From: CALVGQ01 sp031551965
GTDB lineage: Bacteria > Bacillota_I > Bacilli_A > Erysipelotrichales > Erysipelotrichaceae
Direction of reading: 5' to 3'
Length of the DNA: 59,782 nucleotides
NCBI GenBank assembly: GCA_031551965.1
Contig: JAVBMW010000031.1
Coordinates: forward strand, 1 to 59,782
Shown: one piece after another, positions 17,601 through 26,372 of the stretch
How the letters are laid out: each line of letters opens with the position of its first letter
How positions within the stretch are numbered: the first letter of the stretch is position 1
Notes under the pieces: generated by a model
The model's database searches: none
Told to the model about the DNA's origin: nothing
What the model saw: the letters and a program-made list of their open reading frames with translations, nothing else
Translations under genes and position numbers: made by a program

Positions 17601-20458
17601 TTGTTGAGCCAGGGAAATATGGATACACTATTGCTTACAGTAATGTAGGCAATCCAACTTATAGCAATACGATTCTTAATTATACAGGAACTTCTGCATG
17701 GTCTGCTAATGCAACAATGGCTACTGCAAAATCCTTCTTATTTAAGTTAAATACGGCCGCAAGCAACAGATTACCAGGCGGATATAAGATTGTAATTACC
17801 GGAACTTTGAAAGCTCCAGAGAGCGCAGGTGTTGAGTTGCTTGAACAACCTGCATATAATATGTTTTATGCTAATGCCGCTTATTATGATAATAATACTA
17901 ATGACAATGGTAAGTTTGTTCCTACACAATTGAGTCCAACAAGACAAGAATTTATCTTAATTGAGTCTGGAACAGCAAAACTTACTAAATCAGGGTATGT
18001 ATTTAAAGACATTGATGGAGACGGCTTGTTTGGAACGGGTGATGTTATTTACGAAGGTGCAACAGTAACATTACATTATGCGGATCCTTCTGACCCAACA
18101 AAACCTTTGGAAACAGCATTAGACACAACAGAAACAGATGAAAACGGAAAATATTTATTTGAAGAATTATATGGAGGAACATATTTTGTAAAAGTAACTC
18201 TACCATCTTCAAGTACTTATTCATATTCTCCAAAAGGAACAGGAACTACAGCTTCTCATGTAAATAGTACAGGTTACAGTGATGCTATCATATTAAACGC
18301 AGGTGAATTAAAACCTGTTGATACAAATGTTGGAATCATTGCAAATGCAAAATTAACTGTTGAATTTAGAGAAGGCAGCATAACCGGAACTAAATTAAAA
18401 ACAGTTGTAGTTGATATAGATTCTGAATTGTCCTCATTGGTTGTACCGTTTAAATCTGGAACAATTACACCAACTGTAACATCAGACATTTCTTTGCCTA
18501 CTGGGTATAGTATTAAAACAGGAACTGATTTGTCAAAAGGATATACTTTAAGTTGGGAAAACCCACAAGAAACATTAATATTTGTGGTTGAGTTAAATAA
18601 GTATGAAATTACATATTTAAAAAATGATGGAACAACAGATGAGTATACAAATCTAAAACAAAGTGAAGTGAGTCATGGTACAAAAGCAACAAAACCTTCA
18701 AATCCTAGCAGGCCTGGGTACAATTTTGGTGGTTGGTATACAGATGCTACAACTCAAGATGTAACAACACTATATGACTTTAATGATGTAGTAACAGGAG
18801 CTGTTACGTTGTATGCATGTTGGAATACATATAGTTATACAGTCACTTATGATGTAGTAGAAGTTGGAGCATCAGGAGCAACTACAAAAGAAGTAGCATC
18901 ACCAAAAACAACAGTAGAAACATTACCAATACCTCCAACAAAAGCAGGGTTAACTTTTGAAGGTTGGTATAAAGAACCAGAATATACAAATGCATTTACA
19001 GCAAGTACAGAAGTAATTAGAAGTATGACAGTATATGCAAAATGGTCGATAGATCAATATACAATTGACTTTGATGTAAATGATGGAGATTCAATAGCAC
19101 CATCAAATCAAACAAAAGTGTATAATGAGCTAGTAGATACAGTAGCTGCGCCAACAAGAGCAGGATATAATTTTGCAGGATGGTATACATCAGAAGTAAC
19201 AGTGAATCCACAGGGAACAGCATTCAATTTTGAAACTGATAAAGTAACAGGAGACATGACTTTACATGCAGGATGGAATGAATACAGTTATACAGTCACA
19301 TTTGATGGAAACGAAACAGATGTTGAAGATATTCCTGAGGTAATAACAGTTAATTCTCCGGATACTACAATTGGTACATTGCCAACACCTCCAACTAAAA
19401 TTGGGTCGACTTTTAATGGTTGGTACAAGAATGCAGAATGTACAGGTGATCAATTTACAGGTAGTGTTGTGGTTGAAGAAGATTTGATTGTTTATGCTAA
19501 GTGGATCGAAGTATATTATTTATTAGACTTTAATCTAAACGGTGGTACAAGTGCTACACCAACTGCACAGTCATTAGCTTACAAAGCTAAAGCTAATTCT
19601 GTAGGTGATCCGATTTATGAACATCATAAATTTATTGGATGGAATACAAAGCAAGATGGTAGTGGAACTGCATGGGATTTTAGTATAAATACTATGCCTG
19701 CAAATAAATTGACATTGTTTGCACAATGGGCTGACATTGAATATGAATTAAGTTTCAACTTAAATGGAGCAACAGGAGATACACCAGCAACACAACTTAT
19801 TGTGTTCAATAATTTAGCAAATAATGTAACTGAACCACAAAACAATGGTTATATATTTGAAGGTTGGAACACAAAACAAGATGGAACTGGAGATGCATGG
19901 AACTTTGCGTTTAGTAAAATGCCAGCAAGATCAGTTGTATTGTATGCACAGTGGAAGGTCGTAGTAGTTAATGATTCACCATCTACGCCAACACCTACAA
20001 CTACAACTGAACCAATTCAACCAGCTTCAGTTGTAGTTACTGTTACAACTCCACAACCTACAGCAAGTTCAATGCCAATCGTTACAACACCAGCCGCAAC
20101 AATTACGCCTACACCTAGTCCAACAGCAACACCAGTAACGATTATTGATGAGGAAGCACCGTTGGCTGGTCCTGAAGGATTGTGGTCAGTGTTCAATTTG
20201 ATTGCTTCTATCGCAACAGCAATAGCTGCGGTATTTGTCATTGGTCGCAATAAAAAATATGCTGGGAAATGGCAAATTAGTAGTGCAGTGTTAAGTGTTG
20301 CAGCAATCCTATTATTTATCTTTACCGAAGATGTTTCTAACACAATGGTACTCTTTGATAAATATTCATGGATCGCAGGAGGACTTGCATTAGTTCAAAT
20401 AATAATTCTGTTTATTGGTAAAAACAACAAAGAAGAATCACAAAAAAATAATATCTAA
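14663..20458 (+). CDS. Giant repeat-containing surface adhesin
   Basis: A 1931-residue exported protein. A signal peptide (MKKKKRQQLKSILSFAMAVA, cleavage probably after VFA near residue 34) is followed by a Glu-rich acidic region to about 125. Long beta-rich adhesin modules come next, then an SdrD-B-like domain at about 1107-1230 (KSGYVFKDIDGDGLFGTGD, then GKYLFEELYGGTYFVKV). Six InlB/Listeria-Bacteroides B-repeats follow at about 1313-1765, each ending in Y/F/H-A-x-W, then a Pro/Thr linker. There is no LPXTG; three hydrophobic segments follow PLAGPEG near 1836. The gene follows the anchored sigma factor by 15 bp. It probably binds host or neighbouring cells. Confidence 0.9.
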   Translation: MKKKKRQQLKSILSFAMAVAISLTMITSIPYVFATEDDPETIEVLTEEENVITEEQEEIVIVDTEESLEEEDEIIEILEFQETDSEAIVEEINELTEEIMEVETDDSELPVEDEQVIDLVEQPIEEIEETGTMMVQNFGIQSIESVKVTAITNSNPSTNPYVTNQSNKNKLTVKGTYSFVDSTQQGELTETISFTLKNTTGDRGYYFTSADSITWPIGSENQDVAVDLLTGDITVKCDVRGGYGTSGSITINYVFNHEAYDGKVANGKKIANIIGTTSSQSTPFNYDIISSTSDRNNIYSFAKLPAYNTPLDFMNTVTFAFENHASNLSSSYWHYEPGTDMKIVLEYPIGAIISNSLTFSKETPNATPVTGVNYPEEGKIIWTIGTANNDGIIENGWSAIYDSVERYQAAISGIGLTFPSETFEEGDELSLSLYAQYTLYGADSETTYNATTKNFTIETGKIHLAGDGLTLSGEGMSVNIEDPTFRSIESFLNNIKNNGSTAAPEVCATWFNDTGTKKANINTVRINKSGDVAKFKVVYYFAKNGTTSRDPEIRYLSTATTYALNHSAVNITLDESEYIEKIEFWPLSNTQSLSQINLTNEQLELPMASSFNVCLTYSSWYNKEFPNGTQINHGDISKIRYSVSWKGESQPELFASMGIYPTTGDVNTKFTIDIVDKKEQILYYGAKISPNPIAYYTLADNQGGSLRPGDTVSANLTFYNANTYSASDWDEPSFIIIPPVGLIVDTNQNLQCFKGTDKTTVLGDTEIEQIVVAGKIAYIITVKNLVVPRTGASSSANHVIPIDFKVKIGAPVGTYDLANFTKANSVISTANAGKLIPVGPAGYQLIYPSDILSSTAYYADLSDYDNNDKTSYLRVILSGTSAKVSVASSQSMKVNAELYNNTANEGTGAWQEVSNPEAQATVKLDGTGKFKLEILNQGNTYLGNIELLNILPNSIDGQGSVWYPTLNNIQVDIYDNNDALVEPGKYGYTIAYSNVGNPTYSNTILNYTGTSAWSANATMATAKSFLFKLNTAASNRLPGGYKIVITGTLKAPESAGVELLEQPAYNMFYANAAYYDNNTNDNGKFVPTQLSPTRQEFILIESGTAKLTKSGYVFKDIDGDGLFGTGDVIYEGATVTLHYADPSDPTKPLETALDTTETDENGKYLFEELYGGTYFVKVTLPSSSTYSYSPKGTGTTASHVNSTGYSDAIILNAGELKPVDTNVGIIANAKLTVEFREGSITGTKLKTVVVDIDSELSSLVVPFKSGTITPTVTSDISLPTGYSIKTGTDLSKGYTLSWENPQETLIFVVELNKYEITYLKNDGTTDEYTNLKQSEVSHGTKATKPSNPSRPGYNFGGWYTDATTQDVTTLYDFNDVVTGAVTLYACWNTYSYTVTYDVVEVGASGATTKEVASPKTTVETLPIPPTKAGLTFEGWYKEPEYTNAFTASTEVIRSMTVYAKWSIDQYTIDFDVNDGDSIAPSNQTKVYNELVDTVAAPTRAGYNFAGWYTSEVTVNPQGTAFNFETDKVTGDMTLHAGWNEYSYTVTFDGNETDVEDIPEVITVNSPDTTIGTLPTPPTKIGSTFNGWYKNAECTGDQFTGSVVVEEDLIVYAKWIEVYYLLDFNLNGGTSATPTAQSLAYKAKANSVGDPIYEHHKFIGWNTKQDGSGTAWDFSINTMPANKLTLFAQWADIEYELSFNLNGATGDTPATQLIVFNNLANNVTEPQNNGYIFEGWNTKQDGTGDAWNFAFSKMPARSVVLYAQWKVVVVNDSPSTPTPTTTTEPIQPASVVVTVTTPQPTASSMPIVTTPAATITPTPSPTATPVTIIDEEAPLAGPEGLWSVFNLIASIATAIAAVFVIGRNKKYAGKWQISSAVLSVAAILLFIFTEDVSNTMVLFDKYSWIAGGLALVQIIILFIGKNNKEESQKNNI
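18590..19965 (+). repeat. Six InlB-type B-repeats in the adhesin
   Basis: Six units of 60-80 codons each begin with a strand of the type Y-x-[VIL]-[TDS]-[FY] and end in a W after YAC, YAK, HAG, YAK, FAQ and YAQ. The last two units are most alike (NTKQDG[ST]G[TD]AW) and probably arose by recent duplication. Confidence 0.85.
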
Positions 20459-20465
20459 TAGTAAT

Positions 20466-20515
20466 AAAAATGATGTTTCATATTGCCTGAATCAATTTTG
20501 AAACATCATTTTATT
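20466..20515 (+). terminator. Terminator after the adhesin gene
   Basis: AAAATGATGTTTCA and TGAAACATCATTTTA form a long stem, followed by T-rich sequence. It separates the adhesin unit from the second sigma factor. Confidence 0.85.
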
Positions 20516-20618
20516 ATAAGTGTGGTTATAATTTGGTTATACACTGTTAATGGTAGTTTTTGCAAGAATAGAAAAAGATATTAAACCTGATAATAGTGAG
20601 ATAAAGGAAGGCGAGAAC

Positions 20619-20660
20619 ATGTTGTTTTTTAATGCAGATATGATGGTTAAAGAGACATGA
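20619..20660 (+). CDS. 13-codon leader ORF coupled to the sigma factor
   Basis: ATG at 20619 preceded by AAAGGAAGG with 8-base spacing encodes MLFFNADMMVKET and stops with TGA at 20658-20660. Its stop overlaps the ATG of the ECF sigma gene in ATGA. The sigma gene has no good ribosome-binding site of its own, so its translation probably depends on reading this leader (inference). Confidence 0.5.
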   Translation: MLFFNADMMVKET

Positions 20661-21184
20661 TTAATTTAGTTGTTAAGGCAATGGAAGGGGATGAAGAAGC
20701 ATTTGAGCAGTTATATAAACTCAAAAGTAAAAGCATTTATTTTCAAGCATATAAGATGCTAAACAATACTCATGATGCTGAAGATGTAATGCAAGAAGTT
20801 AGTGTGTATATGTATAATAATATTTCTAAATTAAAAAAACCTGAGGCATTTCATTCATGGATCCATCGAATTACATTTAATAATTGTATTTCAAGAATTC
20901 GCAAAAAAAATAAGACAAAACCTTATTTGAATATTGAAGAATATCAAGATTATTTAAGTGATGACAGATATGAAAATAAACAAGAAGAATTTTTGGAATC
21001 TTATGAAGTTTTGATTAAAATTGTAAATGAATTACCAGAAAGAAGAAAACAAGCTATTATTATGCATTATTATGAAGGATATAGTTTTTCAGAAATTGCA
21101 AAGGAAATGAATATTTCGGTTAGTGCTGCTACTAGTTCTGTAACTAAAGCTAGGAAAAAGATTAGAGAGGAAATGGGTAAGTAA
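20657..21184 (+). CDS. ECF-type RNA polymerase sigma factor
   Basis: A 175-residue soluble sigma factor. Region 2 is at 1-75 (GDEEAFEQLYKLKSKSIYFQ, NTHDAEDVMQEV) and region 4 at 110-170 (LPERRKQAIIMHYYEGYSFS, ISVSAATSSVTKARKK). It is closely similar to the sigma domain of the membrane-anchored factor on the other side of the adhesin, including NIEE/NIED and the SAATS-VTKAR helix, but lacks the membrane and extracellular parts. No anti-sigma gene is adjacent. The ATG overlaps the stop of a 13-codon leader. It probably reads the same or a related promoter set (inference). Confidence 0.88.
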   Translation: MINLVVKAMEGDEEAFEQLYKLKSKSIYFQAYKMLNNTHDAEDVMQEVSVYMYNNISKLKKPEAFHSWIHRITFNNCISRIRKKNKTKPYLNIEEYQDYLSDDRYENKQEEFLESYEVLIKIVNELPERRKQAIIMHYYEGYSFSEIAKEMNISVSAATSSVTKARKKIREEMGK

Positions 21185-21269
21185 TATTGGTTTTTTTGCT
21201 TATAAAATTTCTAACATAGACAAGAAAAGATTGCTAAGATAAAATTATTATTAGACGAGGACTTTTGAA

Positions 21270-22136
21270 ATGATTAATAACGGTGATGTATTTATAACGA
21301 AGTTAGAAAGAGGCTTTTTTGGAGCGTTCAGAATATTAAAAGTAGGTGGACATTTCGGGTTTTCAAAAGATGAATTTTTTCTAATTGCGATCACAAGTTA
21401 TCTTGATATAAAAAAACCGAAAATAGATGATCAAAGGTTAAAAGAAACTTTAATCGAAAATAGATTTTCCTTAAATAATAAACCAAACATTCAAATATAT
21501 CCAGGAAATAAAATTGAAAAACAATTTGAGTATTTAGGGAATTTACCCTTAACAAAAGAAGAAGAAAATCTAGAAATCAAAATTGGTGGAAAATATCCAG
21601 TTGTCGTGCATTTACCTAAAGACTTTGGGAATGATGCCTTTAGAGAATGGCGGTGGATAAATGAAAAAGAAATCTATATTAATGAAACGGAAGCAAACAA
21701 AATGAAAAGCATAAAATCCCTTTATAGTAAGGAATTTGAGCCTTTTGGTAGTGATGAAGGATTTGACACATTAAACATTATTACTAATGAATTTAAAAAA
21801 GATTCTAATCTTAACTTTTCAATGATGCCAAAATATATAATTGAAACACTATGGGATATGAAATACATTTCTGTTGAAGATTTATCTGAAGAGGAAGTGT
21901 TAAAGCAACTCAAAGAAGATGAAATGAATACGATACAAAGCGATAGAGTTACATATGCAACTGCTTTTGCACAATTAAAACTAACTGGTAAAGTTGATTC
22001 AACTGTAAAAGAAAAAGCAATGTTGGCAATAAAACGATTGTCAATGACTGCCAAAGTTTTAAAATGGGATTCAAATACAAAAATAATGGAAAAAATGATT
22101 CATGATTTATCTTTAGCAAAAATAAATGATGAGTAA
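21270..22136 (+). CDS. Unknown protein with Imm26-like N-terminus
   Basis: A 288-residue cytoplasmic protein without signal or membrane segments. Its first 130 residues (NGDVFITKLERGFFGAFRIL ... IYPGNKIEKQFEYLGNLPLT) recall the Imm26 immunity fold, a guess from pattern only. The C-terminal part (residues 200-288) is helical and has no family I can name. GAGGA lies about nine bases before the ATG. It stands alone between a sigma factor and a MATE gene. No adjacent toxin is visible, so a role as immunity protein is unproven. Confidence 0.55.
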   Translation: MINNGDVFITKLERGFFGAFRILKVGGHFGFSKDEFFLIAITSYLDIKKPKIDDQRLKETLIENRFSLNNKPNIQIYPGNKIEKQFEYLGNLPLTKEEENLEIKIGGKYPVVVHLPKDFGNDAFREWRWINEKEIYINETEANKMKSIKSLYSKEFEPFGSDEGFDTLNIITNEFKKDSNLNFSMMPKYIIETLWDMKYISVEDLSEEEVLKQLKEDEMNTIQSDRVTYATAFAQLKLTGKVDSTVKEKAMLAIKRLSMTAKVLKWDSNTKIMEKMIHDLSLAKINDE

Positions 22137-22168
22137 TTCAGAAAATTCTACTTTGTTTTGAATTTAAA

Positions 22169-22177
22169 TGCTATAAT
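22169..22177 (+). promoter_or_regulatory. Extended -10 promoter of the MATE gene
   Basis: TGCTATAAT lies about 65 bp before the MATE start codon. It is an extended -10 motif without a clear -35 box. Confidence 0.5.
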
Positions 22178-22240
22178 AAAGCGTACTTTGATGTAGTTTA
22201 ATTATTACAATTCATAGGATATTAAAGGAGTATTTTAATT

Positions 22241-23608
22241 ATGAGTCAGAATAAATCAGATAAAATGGGTTCAATGCCTGTAGGGAAGTTATTGTTTTCA
22301 ATGAGTATTCCAGCAATTTTTTCAATGTTGATACAAGCGATGTATAACATTGTAGATACAATTTATGTAGCTCAACTTGGTGAACAAGCACTATACGCTA
22401 TTGGGCTTGTGTTTCCTCTGCAAATGTTGATCATCTCTTTTTCGCTTGGAGCATCAGTAGGAACTAGTGCACTTGTTTCAAGACGATTGGGTGAAAAGAA
22501 ACAAAAGGAAGCAAGTGAAATGGCAACAGCAGGGATGTTGATAACTTTATTTCATTCGATTGTTTTAGCGTGCATTGGTCTGTTCTTTTCTAAAACGTTC
22601 TTAGGCTTCTTTACGAAGGATGCCACGGTCGTTCAGATGGGATATGACTATTTGATCATTGTTATGGGATTGAGTGTAGGAGCGTCTGTAGCGGTTCTTG
22701 GAGAAAGAGTTCTTCAATCAACAGGGAATATGATTGTTCCTATGTTTGCTCAACTTCTTGGTGCTATCACAAATATCATTTTAGATCCAATTTTTATCTT
22801 TGGTTATTTTGGTGTTCCTGCAATGGGAATTACTGGAGCTGCAATCGCTACAGTAATCGGTCAATTCGCATCAATGTTATTCGTTTTAGGAATGTTCCGC
22901 TTTGGTAAACATGATGTTCGTTTTGTGGTAAAAGGATTTAAGTTCAATTTTGAGCACATTAAAGAAATTTATAAAATTGGTATACCTGTACTTGTAATGA
23001 ACGTAATTGGTTCTGTGACAACAACTGCAATGAACACAGTTCTTGTGAGCTTCTCTGAAGTTGGGGTAACTGTTTTAAGTTTATATTTCAAGCTTCAAAG
23101 TTTTGTATTTATGCCGATTTTTGGTATGACACAAGGTGCTTTACCAATTTTGTCTTATAATTTTGGAGCACGTAATAAAAAACGATTCATGGATACAGTA
23201 AAGCTTGCGTTGATCGCCTCTGTTTCAATAATGTTTGTGGGAATGGTAGTATTTTGGGTTTTCCCTGCACCACTTTTACAAATGTTTAAGGCAACAGGAG
23301 AATTGCTTGAAGTTGGAACAATAGCATTAAGGACAATATCATTGTGTTTTATGTTAGTTGGAGTCAGTATTGTAATGAATACGATATTTAATTCATTAGG
23401 ATTTAGCTTTTTAAGTATGCTTATGTCACTTATGAGACAATTGATTTTCATAATTCCTTGTGCATTCATCTTTGGAAAATTGTGGGGAATGAATGCTGTA
23501 TGGTATGCTTATTTAGTTGCGGAAGGTTTAACGACTTTGATTTTCATTCCTAGATGTATTAAATCAGTGAATACTAGTTTTGCGAATTTAGGTGAAGTTA
23601 ATGGATGA
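22241..23608 (+). CDS. MATE-family multidrug efflux transporter
   Basis: A 455-residue inner-membrane protein with about 12 hydrophobic segments, the usual size of MATE antiporters. It has the family features SMLIQAMYNIVDTIYVAQLG in the first helices, ALVSRRLGEKK in the first loop, and MTQGALPILSYNFGARNKKRF at the start of the second half. It probably exports drugs or metabolites in exchange for Na+ or H+. AAAGGAG precedes the ATG, and its end overlaps the next gene by 8 bp, so the two are likely coexpressed. Confidence 0.92.
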   Translation: MSQNKSDKMGSMPVGKLLFSMSIPAIFSMLIQAMYNIVDTIYVAQLGEQALYAIGLVFPLQMLIISFSLGASVGTSALVSRRLGEKKQKEASEMATAGMLITLFHSIVLACIGLFFSKTFLGFFTKDATVVQMGYDYLIIVMGLSVGASVAVLGERVLQSTGNMIVPMFAQLLGAITNIILDPIFIFGYFGVPAMGITGAAIATVIGQFASMLFVLGMFRFGKHDVRFVVKGFKFNFEHIKEIYKIGIPVLVMNVIGSVTTTAMNTVLVSFSEVGVTVLSLYFKLQSFVFMPIFGMTQGALPILSYNFGARNKKRFMDTVKLALIASVSIMFVGMVVFWVFPAPLLQMFKATGELLEVGTIALRTISLCFMLVGVSIVMNTIFNSLGFSFLSMLMSLMRQLIFIIPCAFIFGKLWGMNAVWYAYLVAEGLTTLIFIPRCIKSVNTSFANLGEVNG

Positions 23609-24224
23609 TAAAGAGAAAGAAATACTTAAACTAGAATTAGAGATACAAGAGAACTTTGAAAAAATCAAAGATTTGATTTATCCATGTTTAAAGCCTATGG
23701 AAACAGAAACAAGCTTTGAAATCGAAAAAGAAGGAAAAACTATCAATATAGATTTACCTCATCTCAAGTTTTTTGCGGATACGGCGGTTTTCTTTGTGAT
23801 TGATAGCGGAGAAACATTTCAACTGCTTCAATCAAGAATGATTCCAAATGAAGTATCGTTAGATAATTTACTGCAATTATCATTATCTAATCTGCTTCGA
23901 GATTATAAATTCGAGTTGTTTGAAGCTGATTATGGAGGATATGCATTGCGTAGTCATCCAGATCATACTAGTTCATATATTTTAATTGGGCAACTTTGGA
24001 AACAAATTTCTCAAAATGATTTAAAAGAGAGCATAATTATTTGTATGCCTGCTAGAGATATCATATTATTTGCAAAAGAATCAGATTATAAAATGATCCA
24101 AGCAATGAAAGAAACAGCTAAGAAAGTATTTGACAATAACTTTAAAAATTTGTCATTAGAACTAATTAAGTTTGATTATGAAAGTCAAATCATGACTGAC
24201 TATGAAGAGCCGCTAGTTAACTAA
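23601..24224 (+). CDS. DUF1444-like protein
   Basis: A 207-residue soluble protein. The order of motifs resembles DUF1444/YtpQ: an internal strand FFVIDSGETFQLLQ, the segment LDNLLQLSLSNLL, and near the end SIIICMPARDIILFAKESDY, close to the PARD-x-L-x-F hallmark of that family. The function of the family is not established. The ATG at 23601 lies inside the end of the MATE gene with GGTGAA upstream; a GTG at 23592 is an alternative. Translation is probably coupled to the transporter gene. Confidence 0.65.
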   Translation: MDDKEKEILKLELEIQENFEKIKDLIYPCLKPMETETSFEIEKEGKTINIDLPHLKFFADTAVFFVIDSGETFQLLQSRMIPNEVSLDNLLQLSLSNLLRDYKFELFEADYGGYALRSHPDHTSSYILIGQLWKQISQNDLKESIIICMPARDIILFAKESDYKMIQAMKETAKKVFDNNFKNLSLELIKFDYESQIMTDYEEPLVN

Positions 24225-24604
24225 AATGATAATTTAGTTTTGGGTTGATTGTTGTATTCAATGTAATAGTGGCAGAATTAACGCTAACTACAGGCGATCT
24301 ATATAAATATGTAGTATTGAAGAAAATTAATAAGAGGAGACCGAATAGCGTTTTCTTTTATTTTTTTATTCAATTGCTCATAAATGTTGATATAATATAA
24401 TAAAAGACTTGAAAATAAATCAAACAAAGTTTTAAATGTCAAGTCTTATAATGATTTAAATTTGATGATAAAGTATAAATAGATGATAATAGCTAATATC
24501 AGTAAATATAGGTAAAAAATAAGATATTCAAGCTATACAAAATTATGCGATGGATTTACCAAAGAAAGAGACATGGTTTTAGAAACACTAATGATGGAGG
24601 TTTT
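24225..24604. other. Gene-free stretch with two hairpins
   Basis: No gene is supported here. AACGCTA (24280-24286) and TAGCGTT (24346-24352) can pair over a long loop and are followed by a T-rich run, which looks like a worn terminator. AAGACTTGA (24404-24412) and TCAAGTCTT (24439-24447) form a second hairpin. A weak -10-like TATAAT lies near 24391. Confidence 0.5.
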
Positions 24605-24928
24605 ATGAGTATAAAAGAAATGATTGAATTATATGAAGATTTAGCCTTTTGTGGTGTTTATTGTGGAGAATGTAAACATTATAAACAAAATTTAAACTGC
24701 AAAGGTTGTAGAAATGAATTTGAACTTATTGAAGAATGTTCTTTTAGGGCGTGTGCAAGTTCAAAAAAATTAATTCATTGTGGAGAATGTACAGAATTTC
24801 CATGCACAGAATTAAATGCATTTTATAATGATGGGGATTCTTTCCATGATAAGGCAAAATGTAATATGGATGAAATGCGATGTGTTGGAGCTGATTGTTG
24901 GATCAAATCTCGAAGACAAAAAATATAA
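24605..24928 (+). CDS. DUF3795 cysteine-rich protein
   Basis: A 107-residue protein with the DUF3795 pattern of paired cysteines: FCGVYCGECKHY, LNCKGCRN, CSFRACASSKK, HCGECTEFPC, and the C-terminal DCWIKSRR. The cysteines suggest a zinc- or iron-sulphur-binding fold; function is unknown. GATGGAGG directly before the ATG at 24605 sets the start, and an upstream in-frame ATG at 24545 has none. A short stretch similar to its 3' end recurs at 29981-30030, beyond the accessory block. Confidence 0.82.
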   Translation: MSIKEMIELYEDLAFCGVYCGECKHYKQNLNCKGCRNEFELIEECSFRACASSKKLIHCGECTEFPCTELNAFYNDGDSFHDKAKCNMDEMRCVGADCWIKSRRQKI

Positions 24929-24944
24929 GAAAGGAGAGTTTCAA

Positions 24945-26372
24945 GTGAAAAACATTAGTGAATATCTCAGCGGAAACCTTTCACTTGAGAGTATGGATGT
25001 TGAATATAAAAGCCAACTAAATAAGCAAGACATTGAAGGTTGGATCAAGACTGTTGTTGCTTTTGCTAATGATGGAGGCGGAAACTTGTTTTTAGGTGTT
25101 GAAAATAATGGATATATTTCTGGATTAACAGAGGATGAGGCAGATAAGGAACAAATCTATTTCGTGGGTATCATTAAAAATAAAATTGAACCTCAAATCA
25201 GTTACACAATTAAATCTATACCTTTAGAAAATAGGAAATGTTTCCTTCATATTTATATCCCTGAATTTGAAGATGGTACAGTTTGTTATCTTGATAATTC
25301 TAATGGACAAACAAGGGAGCGATTATATCGAAGATATCCTGGATCTACATATGAGGTTACTGCTTTAAAGGAAATAATAGATTACAAAATAAGTAAGGAT
25401 CAACTTCCTTATGATACTATTGCAACTAAATATAAGGCTGATGATTTTACTTTTAATTCACTAAATGAGAGATATCAAGATAAAAAAGGCAATGAAGGAT
25501 CATTTGATATGAAGCGTCTTCAAAGCGTTGGTCTCGTTACCCAAGATGGATATTTGACAAAGGGAGGATTACTTTTTTGTGACAATAGTCCTAAGCAATA
25601 TCCATTAATACACATGAGAAAATGGCCTGGTTATAATAAAGGTTCAGATGATGTTATTGATGTTAAAGCATTTAGAGGAAGCTTAATTGAACAATTAAAT
25701 GAAGCTGAAAAGTTCATTAGGTGGAATTCTAAGACTGGTATTCAAAAAAGACCAGGAGGAGCTATTGATGTTTGGGCCTATCCGCCAGTTGCGATAACTG
25801 AAGCAATTGTAAACGCCTTGGGACATCGTGATTACTGGATAGAGGGAACGCAAATCGATGTTGATATATATGTCGATCGCATTGAAATAGTATCTCCAGG
25901 AAGTTTTTTGCCAAAGGGTAAAGCGCAGGACTATGAAGATATTCGAGATATTCCATCTAAAAGAAGAAACTCTGTAATTTCTAATACTTTTGAAAAATGC
26001 GGTCTAATGCAAAAGTTCGGAAGTGGATTTGATAAAATTGTAGATGCATATTCTCCATATGAAGTGAAATATCAACCAAAAGTAAAATCATTTCCAGATT
26101 GGTTTATGATTACCTTAATGGATACAGTATATACACCTGAAAATAGCACTTATATTGTGATTGAAGAAGAAATCAAATTACCAAAAAATCAGAAAAAGGT
26201 TTATGAAGCAATTAAGAATAATCCTGGGTTAAGAACTCCTAAATTAGCTGAGTTATGTGAATTATCTATTTCAGGCATAGACAATGCAACAAGAGCCTTG
26301 AGAAATAAAAACCTCATAGAGTTTGTTGGAAGTTCAGCAACCGGTGGCTATTATTTAAAAACCACGGACTAA
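24945..26372 (+). CDS. AlbA_2/Schlafen-type ATP-binding protein
   Basis: A 475-residue member of the AlbA_2/RecG-like group. Residues 12-140 are AlbA_2 (MDVEYKSQLNKQDIEGWIKT, then VAFANDGGGNLFLGVENNGY). Residues 270-370 are the HATPase_c_4 fold (AITEAIVNALGHRDYW, then VSPGSF and FGSGFDKIV). Residues 405-470 form a winged helix (NPGLRTPKLAELCELSISGI). The GTG at 24945 with AAGGAGAG upstream is the likely start. The protein ends KTTD, and the stop codon is part of a 12-bp tandem repeat. It lies 16 bp after DUF3795. It may be a regulator or defence protein; not established. Confidence 0.8.
   Translation: MKNISEYLSGNLSLESMDVEYKSQLNKQDIEGWIKTVVAFANDGGGNLFLGVENNGYISGLTEDEADKEQIYFVGIIKNKIEPQISYTIKSIPLENRKCFLHIYIPEFEDGTVCYLDNSNGQTRERLYRRYPGSTYEVTALKEIIDYKISKDQLPYDTIATKYKADDFTFNSLNERYQDKKGNEGSFDMKRLQSVGLVTQDGYLTKGGLLFCDNSPKQYPLIHMRKWPGYNKGSDDVIDVKAFRGSLIEQLNEAEKFIRWNSKTGIQKRPGGAIDVWAYPPVAITEAIVNALGHRDYWIEGTQIDVDIYVDRIEIVSPGSFLPKGKAQDYEDIRDIPSKRRNSVISNTFEKCGLMQKFGSGFDKIVDAYSPYEVKYQPKVKSFPDWFMITLMDTVYTPENSTYIVIEEEIKLPKNQKKVYEAIKNNPGLRTPKLAELCELSISGIDNATRALRNKNLIEFVGSSATGGYYLKTTD

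Noticed and set aside
17151..19845. Long minus-strand frames across the adhesin gene
   Set aside because: They lie opposite a clear 1931-residue gene, lack ribosome-binding sites and show no family features. They are shadows of the repeat coding sequence.
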